Origin: Bacillota bacterium
GTDB lineage: Bacteria > Bacillota > Clostridia > Christensenellales > Aristaeellaceae
Length of the DNA stretch: 49,132 nucleotides
Assembly (NCBI GenBank): GCA_023416655.1
Contig: JAEZHK010000050.1
Location: 1-49,132 of the forward strand
Direction of reading: 5' to 3'
Part shown: piece by piece, positions 16,125 to 25,166 of the stretch
How positions within the stretch are numbered: the stretch's first letter is position 1
Layout: every line of letters starts with the position of its first letter
Notes under the pieces: generated by a model
The model's input: the letters and a program-made list of their open reading frames with translations, nothing else
What the model was told of the DNA's origin: nothing
The model's database searches: none
Program-made: the position numbers and the translations under genes

Positions 16125-16335
16125 CCCGTACCCCTCCTTGCCACGTCCCAATGCAGCCATGGGCATTCTTCAGTCGGGGGAGTGAACGGTGGAGGTCTTG
16201 GCGGCGAGGAGGCGGCACCGGGTGAAACGCTCTACGGGCAGGGAAACGGCAACCATAGGAACGCTATAGATGCCTCAATTATACCCAATCCGGTGGGGAA
16301 TTTCAACACAGCATATCGGGGCGGATGGTCATGCG

Positions 16336-16369
16336 GCCGCATCGGAGAGGAGTCCCCCTCCGATGCGGC
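16336..16369. terminator. strong hairpin after the hydrogenase operon
   Basis: A perfect 12-bp stem (16336-16347 with 16358-16369). The T-run (CGTTTTTCGG) lies on the plus-strand side, whereas the neighbouring genes are on the minus strand. For them it would act as a stable 3' hairpin without a U-tract. Confidence 0.5.
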
Positions 16370-16387
16370 GCGTTTTTCGGGCCTTCC

Positions 16388-18385
16388 CTATGTCCGGTAG
16401 TCGGTGAGGACGCTCTTGAGGATCTCGACGCTCTCCTCCTTGTCCTTGAGCTCCGCCTTCAGGCGGCGGTTTTCGGCCTCCAGCTCAAAGACTCTTGGCG
16501 ATTCGTACTCCTCGCGCCCGCGCTTCGGCGCCTCGGCCGGCTGTGGCTTGAACCTGGGCATGATCTTGCGCTGCTCCGCGGCCTCGGCGGCGATCGAATA
16601 ATCGCCGGCTGAAAACTGGTTGAACAGGCCGCGCTTGACGTAGTGCGTGTGCAGAAGCTCGTGGGAGAGGTGGCCGTTGGGCTCGACCAGGAACTTCTCG
16701 TACAGCGCCGTCACGTATGGGTTCTCGTGGGACTTGCGAATCTCCTTGCTCTCGTCCTCGAGATACAGGTTCTGGAGCCGCTTCTCGCGCACGTCCGGGT
16801 CGTCCGAGCGGGGCTGCCCGCCGCCCATGATGCAGCCGCTGGGGCAGCCCATCACCTCGATGAAATGGTAGGGGGATTTGCCGCTGGCGACATCCTGCAT
16901 CAGCTTGTTCGCACCAGCGAGGCCGCTGGTCACGGCCACGCGGACCGTCACGCCGTTCAGGAACGCGTACTCGGGCAGCGGGTTCTCGATCAGCAGGGCG
17001 GCTTCCTTGACCTGGTCCAGCCCGACGATGGGCGTCACGTGCAACCCGCCGAAGGGCAGTTCCCTGCCGGTCACCACTTCGTACACGGTGCGCAGCGCCG
17101 CCTCCATCACGCCGCCGGTCAGGCCGAAGATGTCCGCCGCGCCCGTGGACATGCCCAGGGGGTTGTCGAACTCCTCCTCCTTGAGGGAAGCGAAGTCGAT
17201 GCCCGCCGACCGGATCATGTCCGCCAGCTCGCGCGTGGTCAGGACCGCGTCCACGTTGGGGAGACCGTTGTTCTTCATCTCCTCGCGGACGATCTCGAAC
17301 TTCTTGGCCGTGCAGGGCATGACCGATACGACGAACATGCTCGCGGGGTCCACGCCGATTTCCTTGGCATAGAAGGACTTGACCAGCGCGCCCAGCATGG
17401 TGTGGGGGGACTTGCAGGTGGAGAGGTGGCCGAGCTCTTCCGGGAAATTGTGCTCCACGTACTTGATCCAGCCCGGCGAGCAGCTGGTGATCATCGGCAG
17501 CACCGCCTTGCCGCCGGTCAGCGCCGCCTTCACCCGGTGCAGGAACTCGGTGCCCTCCTCCAGGATCGTAAGGTCGGCCGCGAAGTTGGTGTCGAACACG
17601 TCCTTGAAGCCCAGCTTCCGGAGTGCCGCCGCCATTTTCCCGGTCACGCGGGTGCCCGGCGGCAGGCCGAATTCCTCACCCAGCGCCACGCGCACGGCCG
17701 GGGCCACCTGCACCACGGCGCGCTTTTTCGGGTTCTCCAGCGCGTCCCAGACGGTGCGCTTCGCGCTGGTCTCCCGGAGCGCGCCGACCGGGCACACCAC
17801 CGTGCACTGGCCGCAGAAGGCGCAGTTGACCTTGCCGATCGCGAGGCCCATCGCGGGGGAAATCTCGGTGTCGAAGCCGCGGTTCTGCGGGGCCAGCACG
17901 CAGGCCTCCTGCACCTCCTGGCAGGCGGTGACGCAGCGCCGGCACAGGATGCATTTGGACATGTCGCGGGTGATGGACACCGACGCGTCCATGTGGTAAC
18001 TGGACCGCTCGCCCTCAAAGCGCGAGGTGTCCACGCCCAATTGCTTGCCCAGCGCCTGGAACTTGCAGGACTGGTTACGCGTACAGCTGAGGCAGTCCTG
18101 GGAATGGTCGGAGAGCATCAGCTCATAGAGCACCTTGCGCGCCTTGTTGACGCGGTTGGAGTAGGTGTTGACCACCATGCCGTCCGCGACAATCGTCATG
18201 CAGGACGCCATGAGGTTCTTCATGCCCTCCACCTCGACGACGCAGATCCGGCAGCCGCCGAACTGGTGGACGTCCTTCAGGTAGCACAGGTTCGGTATGT
18301 TGATGGCATTGCGGCGCGCCGCCTCCATGATCGTGATGCCTTCCTCCACAAGAAAGGGCTGGCGGTTGATGGTGATGTTGACCAC
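16388..18385 (-). CDS. hydA: [FeFe] hydrogenase catalytic subunit (HydA/HndD type)
   Basis: A 665-residue H2-forming/oxidising subunit. N-terminal (2Fe-2S) domain (Cys34, 45, 48, 62), His/Cys cluster (His94, Cys98, 101, 107) and a two-[4Fe-4S] ferredoxin (CILCRRC near 145-151; CAFCGQC near 188-194). The H-cluster domain has L1 TSCSPGW (300-306), L2 MPCTAKKFE (356-364) and L3 EVMGCPSGCIMGGGQP (510-525), all ligand cysteines present. A C-terminal extension (about 600-665) beyond the usual small-subunit-like end contains a charged coiled coil (VFELEAENRRLKAELKDKEE). GTG start after AGGAGGT. Five bases after hydB, in operon hydC-hydB-hydA. Soluble, cytoplasmic. Maturases HydEFG are not in the window. 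Confidence 0.95.
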   Translation of the reverse strand: MVNITINRQPFLVEEGITIMEAARRNAINIPNLCYLKDVHQFGGCRICVVEVEGMKNLMASCMTIVADGMVVNTYSNRVNKARKVLYELMLSDHSQDCLSCTRNQSCKFQALGKQLGVDTSRFEGERSSYHMDASVSITRDMSKCILCRRCVTACQEVQEACVLAPQNRGFDTEISPAMGLAIGKVNCAFCGQCTVVCPVGALRETSAKRTVWDALENPKKRAVVQVAPAVRVALGEEFGLPPGTRVTGKMAAALRKLGFKDVFDTNFAADLTILEEGTEFLHRVKAALTGGKAVLPMITSCSPGWIKYVEHNFPEELGHLSTCKSPHTMLGALVKSFYAKEIGVDPASMFVVSVMPCTAKKFEIVREEMKNNGLPNVDAVLTTRELADMIRSAGIDFASLKEEEFDNPLGMSTGAADIFGLTGGVMEAALRTVYEVVTGRELPFGGLHVTPIVGLDQVKEAALLIENPLPEYAFLNGVTVRVAVTSGLAGANKLMQDVASGKSPYHFIEVMGCPSGCIMGGGQPRSDDPDVREKRLQNLYLEDESKEIRKSHENPYVTALYEKFLVEPNGHLSHELLHTHYVKRGLFNQFSAGDYSIAAEAAEQRKIMPRFKPQPAEAPKRGREEYESPRVFELEAENRRLKAELKDKEESVEILKSVLTDYRT

Positions 18386-18390
18386 GCGGC

Positions 18391-21300
18391 CTACCTCCTC
18401 TCACAATGGAGACAGCGCATCGATTCGGCCATCGCGGTGAGCTTGTGGTAGCCCAGCACGACTTCGTCGAAGCTCTCCTTGCGCTTCTCCAATTCCAGCA
18501 TGTCCAACGGATAGCGCGGGAGTTCCACGACGTCGTCGTCGTCCTGCAGGCGCGGGAGCTTGATCTCCTCGCCCCGGTTGAGCGCGCCGCGCCCGCCGAA
18601 GAATCGGTCGATGGCGATGGCCGCCTTCTTACCGTCCGCGATGGCCTGGATGACGCTGTCGGGCCCGCGCACGATATCGCCGCCCGCGAACACGCCCTTC
18701 ATCGTGGTCATCATGGTGTCCTGATCGATGGTGAACGTGCCCCACTGCGTGCGTCCGATGTCCTCCACCGGGATAAACGGCAGGTCGGCGTACTGGCTGA
18801 TGGCGGGGATGACCAGGTCGGCGTCGATGAACTGGTTGGGCGCGTCGGAGGGCACGGAACGCCTCCGGCCGCTGGAATCGAAATCACCCAGCTTCATCTT
18901 CGTGTATTCGACCCGCATCACGCGGTATTCCGCGTCGCCGATGATGCGCACCGGCTGGGCCAGCGGAATGATCTCGACGCCCTCCAGCAGCGCCTCGCGG
19001 ATCTCCGCCTCGTAGGCCGGCATCATGTTCTGCGTGCGGCGGTAGAGGATGGTGACCTTCTTCGCGCCCTTGCGCAGCGCCGTGCGCGCCGAGTCCACGG
19101 CGGTGTTGCCGCCGCCGATCACGACCACGCGTTCCGCCGGGGGCACATCGCGCCCCAACTTGACTTTCTTCAGGTAGTTGATGCCGTGGACGACGCCCAG
19201 CAGGTTCTCGCCGGGGATGCCCGCCCGCTGCGGCATCGACGTGCCGGTGGAGACGAAGATCGCGTCGTTTTCCTTGCGGAGCTGGTCGAAGCTGATGTCC
19301 TTGCCGACCTCGGTGTTCAGGTGGACGATCACGCCCTCCTGCTCGATCAGCTTGATCTCGTGCTGTAGGATGTCCATCGGCAGCCGGTACTCGGGGATGC
19401 CGTAGGCCAGCACGCCGCCGGCGACGTCCTCCGCCTCGTACACGTCCACCTCGTAGCCGATCCGGACCAGGTAATGGCCGCAGGTGAGCCCCGCCGCGCC
19501 CGCGCCGATGATGGCCACCTTCTTGCCGTTCTTGGGGAAGATGATGTCCTTGATGTAGGCCTTCTCATGCTTGTGCGCGTAGTCGGCGACAAAGCGCTTG
19601 AGGTCGCAGATGGCCACCGCCTCGTCCAGCGTCCTCCTGCGGCACTTCGACTCGCAGGGGTGCGTACAGATGCGGCCGCAGACGGACGGGAACGGGTTCT
19701 CCTGCCGGATCAGGTTGTAGGCGTCAATGAAGCGGCCTTCCGCGATCAGCGCGGTGTAGCCGGGCACGTTGACGTTGGCCGGGCAGGCGTTCTCGCAAGG
19801 GGAGATGAAAAGCCCCCCGCACACCCCGGCACGGCAGCGCTTGTAGCGGATGTGCTCCTCGAATTCGTCGCGGAAATTGCGGATCGCGCTGAGCACGGGG
19901 TTCGGCGCCGTCTGGCCCAGGCCGCAGATCGCGGTGTCCTGGATGATCGAGCCCAGCTCCTCGAGCAGTTCGATGTCGCCCTCCTCACCCTCACCCCGCG
20001 TGATGCGCTCCAGAATCTCCAGCATCCGCTTGGTGCCCAGGCGGCACGCCACGCACTTGCCGCAGGACTCGTCCTTGATGAAGTCCATGAAGTACCGCGC
20101 GGTGTCCACCATGCAGGTGTCTTCGTTCATCGTGATCAGGCCGCCGGAGCCCATGATCGCGCCCAGCGCCTTGATGTCGGCGTAGTCGGTGGGGGTGTTC
20201 AGGTTTTCGCGCGTGATGCAGCCGCCCGACGGGCCGCCAATCTGCGCGGCCTTGAACTGCTTCATGCCCGGCACGCCGCCGCCGATGTCAAAGAGGATGT
20301 TGCCCAGCGGGGTGCCGATGGGCACCTCGACGATGCCGGTGTTCGTGATATCCCCCGCCAGCGCGAAGACCTTGGTGCCCTTGCTCTTCTCCGTGCCGAA
20401 GCCCGCGTACCAGGCCGCGCCCTTCAGAAGGATGGCCGGGATGTTCACGAAGGTCTCGACGTTGTTGATGATGGTGGGCTTGCCGAAGAGGCCGTTCTGG
20501 AACGGGAAGGGCGGCTTCTGGCGCGGCTCGCCGCGCGCGCCCTCGATGGAGTTCATCAGCGCCGTCTCCTCGCCGCACACGAACGCCCCGGCCCCGATGC
20601 GAATCTCAAGGTCAAAGTCATACCCCGAACCGAAGAGGTCCGGGCCCAACAGCCCCATGCCGCGCGCCTGTTCCAGCGCCTTTTCAAGCCTCGCGATCGC
20701 CAGCGGATACTCCGCGCGCACGTACACATAGCCCAGGTGCGCGCCGATGGCGTAGCCGCCGATCGTCATGCCCTCGATGACCGAGTGCGGGTCGCCCTCG
20801 ATGATCGAGCGGTCCATGAACGCGCCCGGGTCGCCCTCGTCGGCGTTGCAGACGATGTACTTGACGGGGCCCGGCGCCCTCAGCCCGGCCTCCCACTTGA
20901 CGCCCGTGGGGAAGCCCGCTCCGCCGCGCCCCATGAGCCCGGACGCCTTGACCTCCCGGACGATGTCCGCGCCGCTCATGGCGGTGAGCGCCTTGGCCGC
21001 CGCCGCATAGCCGTCCCGGGCGATGTACGCCTCGATGCTCGCGTGCTCCATCGCGCCGCAGTTGCGAAGCGCGATCTTGACCTGCTCCCGGAAGAAGTCG
21101 ATGTCGTCGATCTTGGGCACGTGCCGCCGGAGCGAGTGATCGTAGAACGTGTGCTGCTTCAGAACCTTGCCGTTTACCAGGTGCGCGGCGACGATCTCCC
21201 GCGCGCTGTCCGGCGTCAGCTTCGTATAGAAGATGCCGTCCGGCTGGACCAGCATGACCGGCCCGACCGCGCAGGTTCCGATGCAGCCGGTTTCCAGGAC

Positions 21301-21483
21301 CAGCGCGGAATCCGTAAGAGCGTGCTGCTTCAGCGCTTCGCGCACGGCTTTTTCCACTTCGGCGCAGCCGGAAGAGACGCAGCCCGCGCCGCCGCAGACC
21401 AGGATGTGGTACTTGTACCCGGCCAGCCGCTTTTCATAGCCCTCGCGGATTTTGAGAAGCTCGTCGATGCTCGTGATCTTCAT
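18391..21483 (-). CDS. hydB: HydB-like NuoF subunit fused to a GltD/NfnB-like flavoprotein
   Basis: A 1030-residue fusion. Residues 1-120: thioredoxin-like (2Fe-2S) domain (Cys30, 35, 67, 71). Residues 150-545: NuoF-type FMN/NADH unit with GRGGAGFPTG (186-195), NADEGDPGAF (213-222) and a [4Fe-4S] site (Cys474, 477, 480, 520). From about 548: a GltD/NfnB-like half with cysteine-rich N-terminus (CENACPANVNVPGY; VCGRICTHPCESKC), FAD motif VAIIGAGAAGLTCGHYL (656-672) and second dinucleotide motif VVVIGGGNTAVDSARTAL (786-803), as in glutamate synthase small subunit and NADPH-ferredoxin transhydrogenase. Ordinary HydB ends instead in a ferredoxin domain. The fusion predicts a second pyridine-nucleotide site, probably NADPH. 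ATG after GGAGGTG. Confidence 0.93.
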   Translation of the reverse strand: MKITSIDELLKIREGYEKRLAGYKYHILVCGGAGCVSSGCAEVEKAVREALKQHALTDSALVLETGCIGTCAVGPVMLVQPDGIFYTKLTPDSAREIVAAHLVNGKVLKQHTFYDHSLRRHVPKIDDIDFFREQVKIALRNCGAMEHASIEAYIARDGYAAAAKALTAMSGADIVREVKASGLMGRGGAGFPTGVKWEAGLRAPGPVKYIVCNADEGDPGAFMDRSIIEGDPHSVIEGMTIGGYAIGAHLGYVYVRAEYPLAIARLEKALEQARGMGLLGPDLFGSGYDFDLEIRIGAGAFVCGEETALMNSIEGARGEPRQKPPFPFQNGLFGKPTIINNVETFVNIPAILLKGAAWYAGFGTEKSKGTKVFALAGDITNTGIVEVPIGTPLGNILFDIGGGVPGMKQFKAAQIGGPSGGCITRENLNTPTDYADIKALGAIMGSGGLITMNEDTCMVDTARYFMDFIKDESCGKCVACRLGTKRMLEILERITRGEGEEGDIELLEELGSIIQDTAICGLGQTAPNPVLSAIRNFRDEFEEHIRYKRCRAGVCGGLFISPCENACPANVNVPGYTALIAEGRFIDAYNLIRQENPFPSVCGRICTHPCESKCRRRTLDEAVAICDLKRFVADYAHKHEKAYIKDIIFPKNGKKVAIIGAGAAGLTCGHYLVRIGYEVDVYEAEDVAGGVLAYGIPEYRLPMDILQHEIKLIEQEGVIVHLNTEVGKDISFDQLRKENDAIFVSTGTSMPQRAGIPGENLLGVVHGINYLKKVKLGRDVPPAERVVVIGGGNTAVDSARTALRKGAKKVTILYRRTQNMMPAYEAEIREALLEGVEIIPLAQPVRIIGDAEYRVMRVEYTKMKLGDFDSSGRRRSVPSDAPNQFIDADLVIPAISQYADLPFIPVEDIGRTQWGTFTIDQDTMMTTMKGVFAGGDIVRGPDSVIQAIADGKKAAIAIDRFFGGRGALNRGEEIKLPRLQDDDDVVELPRYPLDMLELEKRKESFDEVVLGYHKLTAMAESMRCLHCERR

Positions 21484-21504
21484 TTGCGTTTCACCTCCTC
21501 CAGC

Positions 21505-21999
21505 TCAGAATTTGGAGAGGATGCTCTCCAGCTTGTTGACGTTGACCTGCTTGTAAACCTCATTGTCGATCATCATCGCGGGCGCGAGCCCGCAAGCGCC
21601 GATGCAGCGGGCGACCTCCAGCGTGAACTTCCCGTCCTCCGTGGTGCCGCCCAGTTCCACGCCGAGCCGCTCCCTGAGGCCCTCGAGCACCCGCTTGCCG
21701 CCCCGCACATAGCAGGCGGTCCCCAGACAGACGCGGATCGTGTGCTCGCCCCGCGGCACGGTGGAGAAAAACGAGTAGAAGGATACCACGCCTGAAATCT
21801 CCGAAAGCGGGATCCCCATCTGCGTGGCGATGAACTTCTGCACCTCCAGCGGCAGGCAGCCGTAGATTTGCTGCGCGAGGTGCAGCACCTGGATGAGGCT
21901 GCCGTCCCTCCCCTTGTAGAGGTCGATGACGTTCGCGATCTGATTGAGCGCCTTCTCCTGATCGGTCCCCGGACAAACGCAGTTCGCTTGCATATTCAC
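21505..21999 (-). CDS. hydC: NuoE/HydC-like (2Fe-2S) subunit
   Basis: A 164-residue thioredoxin-fold ferredoxin subunit. Cluster ligands: CLGTAC (about 101-106) and CIGACG (about 142-147), the NuoE spacing. An N-terminal helical part (LIQVLHLAQQIYGCLPLEVQKFIA) is typical of the family. It is the first gene of the hydrogenase operon, 21 bases before hydB. In trimeric bifurcating hydrogenases this subunit contacts the NuoF-like subunit near the FMN. GTG start with GGAGG nine bases before; the in-frame ATG two codons later is an alternative. Confidence 0.93.
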   Translation of the reverse strand: MNMQANCVCPGTDQEKALNQIANVIDLYKGRDGSLIQVLHLAQQIYGCLPLEVQKFIATQMGIPLSEISGVVSFYSFFSTVPRGEHTIRVCLGTACYVRGGKRVLEGLRERLGVELGGTTEDGKFTLEVARCIGACGLAPAMMIDNEVYKQVNVNKLESILSKF

Positions 22000-22330
22000 C
22001 TGTTCCCTCCTCCCTGGCCATGGTCCCGTCGCTTGCCTGTGCGGCTACCCCGCACAATCCATCATAACGGTATCTTACCATTCAGTTGTCAGGGATGTTT
22101 GATAGTTGCCGATATTGCCGCAACAAATTGTAGGGTTTCGCCTCTAATATGAAAATTTCCATCACAATCCGATCACAATCTCCGCAATGCGGCCCGCCTC
22201 GTCCGCGCGCGCATCACCGCAACTTCCCATTGGCGGCAAAAGAAAAGACCGCGACGAATGGCGCGGGCGAAGCTGTGTAGTTTACAATAATGTGCAACGG
22301 GTTGAAAGGGCCGGGGCAATCCGGCGGGCG
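22000..22330. promoter_or_regulatory. leader region upstream of the hydrogenase operon
   Basis: This 331-base gap must hold the hydCBA promoter on the minus strand, but no strong -35/-10 pair stands out. An inverted repeat GTTGC-N10-GCAAC lies at 22105-22124 and could be a regulator site. It does not match the Rex consensus spacing. No small gene was recognised. Confidence 0.35.
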
Positions 22331-22624
22331 CTATTCGCTGTGCCGGGGATTCCGGCACACCTTTTCGATGGCGATCGTGATCTCCGAGACGACGACGGCC
22401 TGCATCTGCGGGGTCATCAGTTCATATTGAAGCATCGCCTCGCCGACCCGGGTGACCACATATTTCGGCGGCAGGCTGTTGAGCACGATGGCGCGAACGT
22501 CGGCGCAGCATTTACCGCAGGTGCACATTCTGGATTTGTGCATCATATCCAGCAGCCTGGCTTCAACCACCTGCTCCATCATGTTGAACGGTTGATACTC
22601 TTTGATCATGGCTTCCGTATTCAT
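22331..22624 (-). CDS. ComFB-family protein
   Basis: A 97-residue protein of the late-competence ComFB family: VEARLLDMMHKSRMCTCGKCCADVRAIVLN written in two parts, VEARLLDMMHKSRMCTCGKC and CADVRAIVLN, then LPPKYVVTR. The cysteine group CTCGKCC is typical and may bind zinc; the protein is probably cytoplasmic and dimeric. Some homologues have been reported to bind cyclic nucleotides, which would be of interest beside an HD-GYP system, though I cannot see this here. The start at 22624 is preceded by AAAGGGG; the longer frame to 22690 overlaps the promoter. It lies alone, 331 bases upstream of hydC. Confidence 0.82.
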   Translation of the reverse strand: MNTEAMIKEYQPFNMMEQVVEARLLDMMHKSRMCTCGKCCADVRAIVLNSLPPKYVVTRVGEAMLQYELMTPQMQAVVVSEITIAIEKVCRNPRHSE

Positions 22625-22714
22625 GGCCTCCCCTTTCGCAGAGATCGTGCCGTAACGCGCATGAGCATTGTGGGAGAGCGGCTTTTTCAACGCCTTTGGT
22701 CACTAAACAGGTCC

Positions 22715-22723
22715 ATTATACCA
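22715..22723 (-). promoter_or_regulatory. extended -10 promoter of the ComFB gene
   Basis: TGGTATAAT on the minus strand, with the -10 hexamer at 22715-22720, about 90 bases before the start. No good -35 is seen. A second TATAAT lies near 22797-22802. The rest of 22724-22997 is A+T-rich and then featureless; no gene is seen. Confidence 0.55.
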
Positions 22724-22997
22724 CATTGAACGGGCGAAACCACACCCACCCGCCAGGCCGCAAGTCTTTACATGCCTGTACATATATATGTGTATTATAT
22801 CTCATTTCCATAATAAAAGTTAATCTTTTCTCTCTTGGCGCGGAAATTTAACATAATATTTAAAAGCACAATGCACCGTGTGTCGACTCCAACACCCCGC
22901 GCCTTGTCCGGAGCGGCAAAGCGCATGACATCCTCAAAATCCAAAGTACCATGCGGTCACCCGCGCCAGAAGCAAGCCTGCCGCTCGGGATACAGGC

Positions 22998-23045
22998 AAA
23001 AAAATACCCTCCTCCACCGCCGCGGCGGTTCTACAAGAGGAGGGT
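22998..23045 (-). terminator. terminator downstream of the GH42 gene
   Basis: Outer stem ACCCTCCTC/GAGGAGGGT (23006-23014 with 23037-23045), with a nested palindrome ACCGCCGCGGCGGT (23016-23029). It is followed on the minus strand by ATTTTTTTG. Confidence 0.85.
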
Positions 23046-23098
23046 GCCTTATTCACGATTGCCGATGGCGACTCCGGCGGTCGACTATTCCATAGGAA

Positions 23099-25108
23099 TT
23101 ATTCCGCTTCGCACACCAGGAAGGTGTCAAAGGGCGCGAGCACCGTCCGTTCCGTGAGTTTTTTGCCCGTCAATAGGTCTTCTCCGCCCGCGAAGCGCCG
23201 GGGCAGCGGCTGCGCATCCTTCGTCAGGTTGATGATGAAGCAGTACCGGAAACCCCCGGCAATGCGGCAGGCGATTTCAAGCCCGGTCTCCCCGTCCATC
23301 AGCGGCCGTGCGCCCGCCTCCTGCGCCGCCCCGCCCAGTACCTTACCCAGCGCCCCGGCCTCCAGCTGCGTGCCGACATAGTATACATAACCCCTGCCGA
23401 AGGCGTTCTTCGTCACCGCGGGGCACCCGGCATAGAAGTTGCTCGTGTAGCGCGCCAGCACTTCCGCGCCCTCCGGGTGGAGGATGTCGCAGAGCAGCGC
23501 GCAGGCGCCCTCCTCCCCGTCCTCAAAGCGGAGCGTGTTCCGCTGCTCCGGCGCGAGCGCGTCGATCTCCTCCGCCCAGACGCCCGAAAGCTTTCGAAGC
23601 GGCCCCGGATAACCGCCCAGGTAGACGCTATCGGACTGGTCCACCAAACCGCTCATGAAGCCGGTCACCAGCGTGCCGCCGCCCGACACAAAACTTTCCA
23701 GCGCCTCCGCCACGCCCTCCTTCACCATGTAGAGGACCGGCGCGACTACGACTTTATACTTTGAAAGATCGGCGTCGGTCGGGATCATGTCCACGGGGAT
23801 GTTCTTTTCATAGAAGTACCGGTAGTACTGGTGGATCTGGTCCACGTACTTCAGGTCCACGCTGGGCCCGCTGGTATATTCCAGCGCCCAGTAATTGTCC
23901 CAGTCGAACACGATGCCGATCCGCGCGGGATTTTCCGCGCCGAGGAGCCGGCCGCCCAGCGCCTCAAGCTCCCGCCCCAACTGCGCGACCTCTCGGAACA
24001 CGCGGGTGTCTTCCGTGCCGACGTGCTCGATCACCGCGCCGTGGAACTTCTCGCACGCGCCCACCGATCGGCGCAGCTGGAAGAACTGGATGGTGTCCGC
24101 GCCGTGGGCCATCGACTGGTAGCTCTGCGCGCGCATCTGCCCGGGCTTTTTGAGCGAATTGTAGGGCTGCCAGTTCTGCTGGCTGGGCGTCTGCTCCATC
24201 AGCATGAAGGGCTTGCCCTTCAGACCGCGCATCAAATCGTGCCGCATGGCGGTAAAGCTCCAGGGCGTGTCGTAGGCGGGGTAATTGTCCCAGGAGACAA
24301 TGTCCATCTCCTTCGCCCACTTGAAGTAGTCCAGCTGCTTGTAAGTGCCCATCAGGTTTGTCGTGATGGGCGTTGTAGCATCGTATTTGCGGATCGCGTC
24401 CCGCTCCAGCTTGAAGTTTTCGAGCAGGCTGTCGGAGTTGAAGCGCATGTAGTCGATGGAGAGGCCTTGGAAAGCGGTCTTGTCCGGGCCGATACCCTCC
24501 GAGAGCGCGTTGGGGGCGACGATCTCGTCCCAGTCATAGACCGTATGGCCCCAGAATTCCAGATTCCACGCCTTGTTGAGCGCCTCGATGGTCTTGTACT
24601 TCTGTTTCAGCCAGACGCGGAAGGCCTTTTCGCAATTCTCGCAGTAGCAGATTCCGCCGTATTCGTTGTTCACGTGCCAGCACGAGACGCGGCCGTCCAC
24701 GCCGTACCGCTCGGCCAGCTTCTCCGCGACGCGCGCGGCGTATTTCTGGTAGACGAGGCTCGACGGGCAGGCGTTGTGGCGCTGGCCGAACTTGTGCCTG
24801 CGCCCTTCGTAGTCCACCCGCGCCACCTCCGGATACCTCTTGAACATCCAGGCGGGCAGCGCGCCGGTGGCGGTGGCCAGTACGACGTCATGGCCGTTGC
24901 GGGTCAGCATGTCGATGATCGCGTCCAGCTCGGAGAAATCATAAGTATCCTCCGACGGCTGGATCTTCGCCCAGGAGAACACGTTGACGGTGGCGCTGTT
25001 GATCCCGGCCTTTTTGAATAGCCGCATGTCCTCGTCCCAGACCTCCCTGGGCCATTGGTTGGGGTTGTAGTCTCCGCCATACAGGATCCTTTTGAACGGC
25101 TTGTCCAT
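23099..25108 (-). CDS. beta-galactosidase, glycoside hydrolase family 42
   Basis: A 669-residue cytoplasmic glycosidase. Hydrolyses terminal beta-galactosides, in some members also arabinosides. The N-terminal TIM barrel starts with YGGDYNPNQWP; the acid/base Glu149 is in HVNNEYGG and the nucleophile Glu305 in FMLMEQTPSQQNW. Zinc-ligand cysteines Cys114, 154, 156 and 159 (CYCENC) are present. The trimerisation and C-terminal beta domains follow (VTGFMSGLVDQ, later FRYCFIINLT). Length is normal for the family. No signal peptide, so substrates must be imported first, perhaps as oligosaccharides by the ABC systems further right. It is the last of three minus-strand genes with 50-60 base gaps. 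A terminator follows. Confidence 0.95.
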   Translation of the reverse strand: MDKPFKRILYGGDYNPNQWPREVWDEDMRLFKKAGINSATVNVFSWAKIQPSEDTYDFSELDAIIDMLTRNGHDVVLATATGALPAWMFKRYPEVARVDYEGRRHKFGQRHNACPSSLVYQKYAARVAEKLAERYGVDGRVSCWHVNNEYGGICYCENCEKAFRVWLKQKYKTIEALNKAWNLEFWGHTVYDWDEIVAPNALSEGIGPDKTAFQGLSIDYMRFNSDSLLENFKLERDAIRKYDATTPITTNLMGTYKQLDYFKWAKEMDIVSWDNYPAYDTPWSFTAMRHDLMRGLKGKPFMLMEQTPSQQNWQPYNSLKKPGQMRAQSYQSMAHGADTIQFFQLRRSVGACEKFHGAVIEHVGTEDTRVFREVAQLGRELEALGGRLLGAENPARIGIVFDWDNYWALEYTSGPSVDLKYVDQIHQYYRYFYEKNIPVDMIPTDADLSKYKVVVAPVLYMVKEGVAEALESFVSGGGTLVTGFMSGLVDQSDSVYLGGYPGPLRKLSGVWAEEIDALAPEQRNTLRFEDGEEGACALLCDILHPEGAEVLARYTSNFYAGCPAVTKNAFGRGYVYYVGTQLEAGALGKVLGGAAQEAGARPLMDGETGLEIACRIAGGFRYCFIINLTKDAQPLPRRFAGGEDLLTGKKLTERTVLAPFDTFLVCEAE

Positions 25109-25166
25109 TTACATCTCTCCTAAAGCTTTGTTTTGGTTATTGATTAACCCCGCCCGCGCGATCCGG

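Noticed and set aside
16643..18451. 602-codon open frame on the plus strand antisense to hydA
   Set aside because: It has no family resemblance and is His/Arg/Ala-rich; it is a shadow of the high-G+C hydA gene. The same holds for 19474-21795 opposite hydB.
22105..22124. Rex-type redox operator upstream of hydCBA
   Set aside because: The GTTGC...GCAAC arms are 10 bases apart and lack the TTGTTA/TAACAA form and spacing of Rex sites; listed only as an unassigned inverted repeat.
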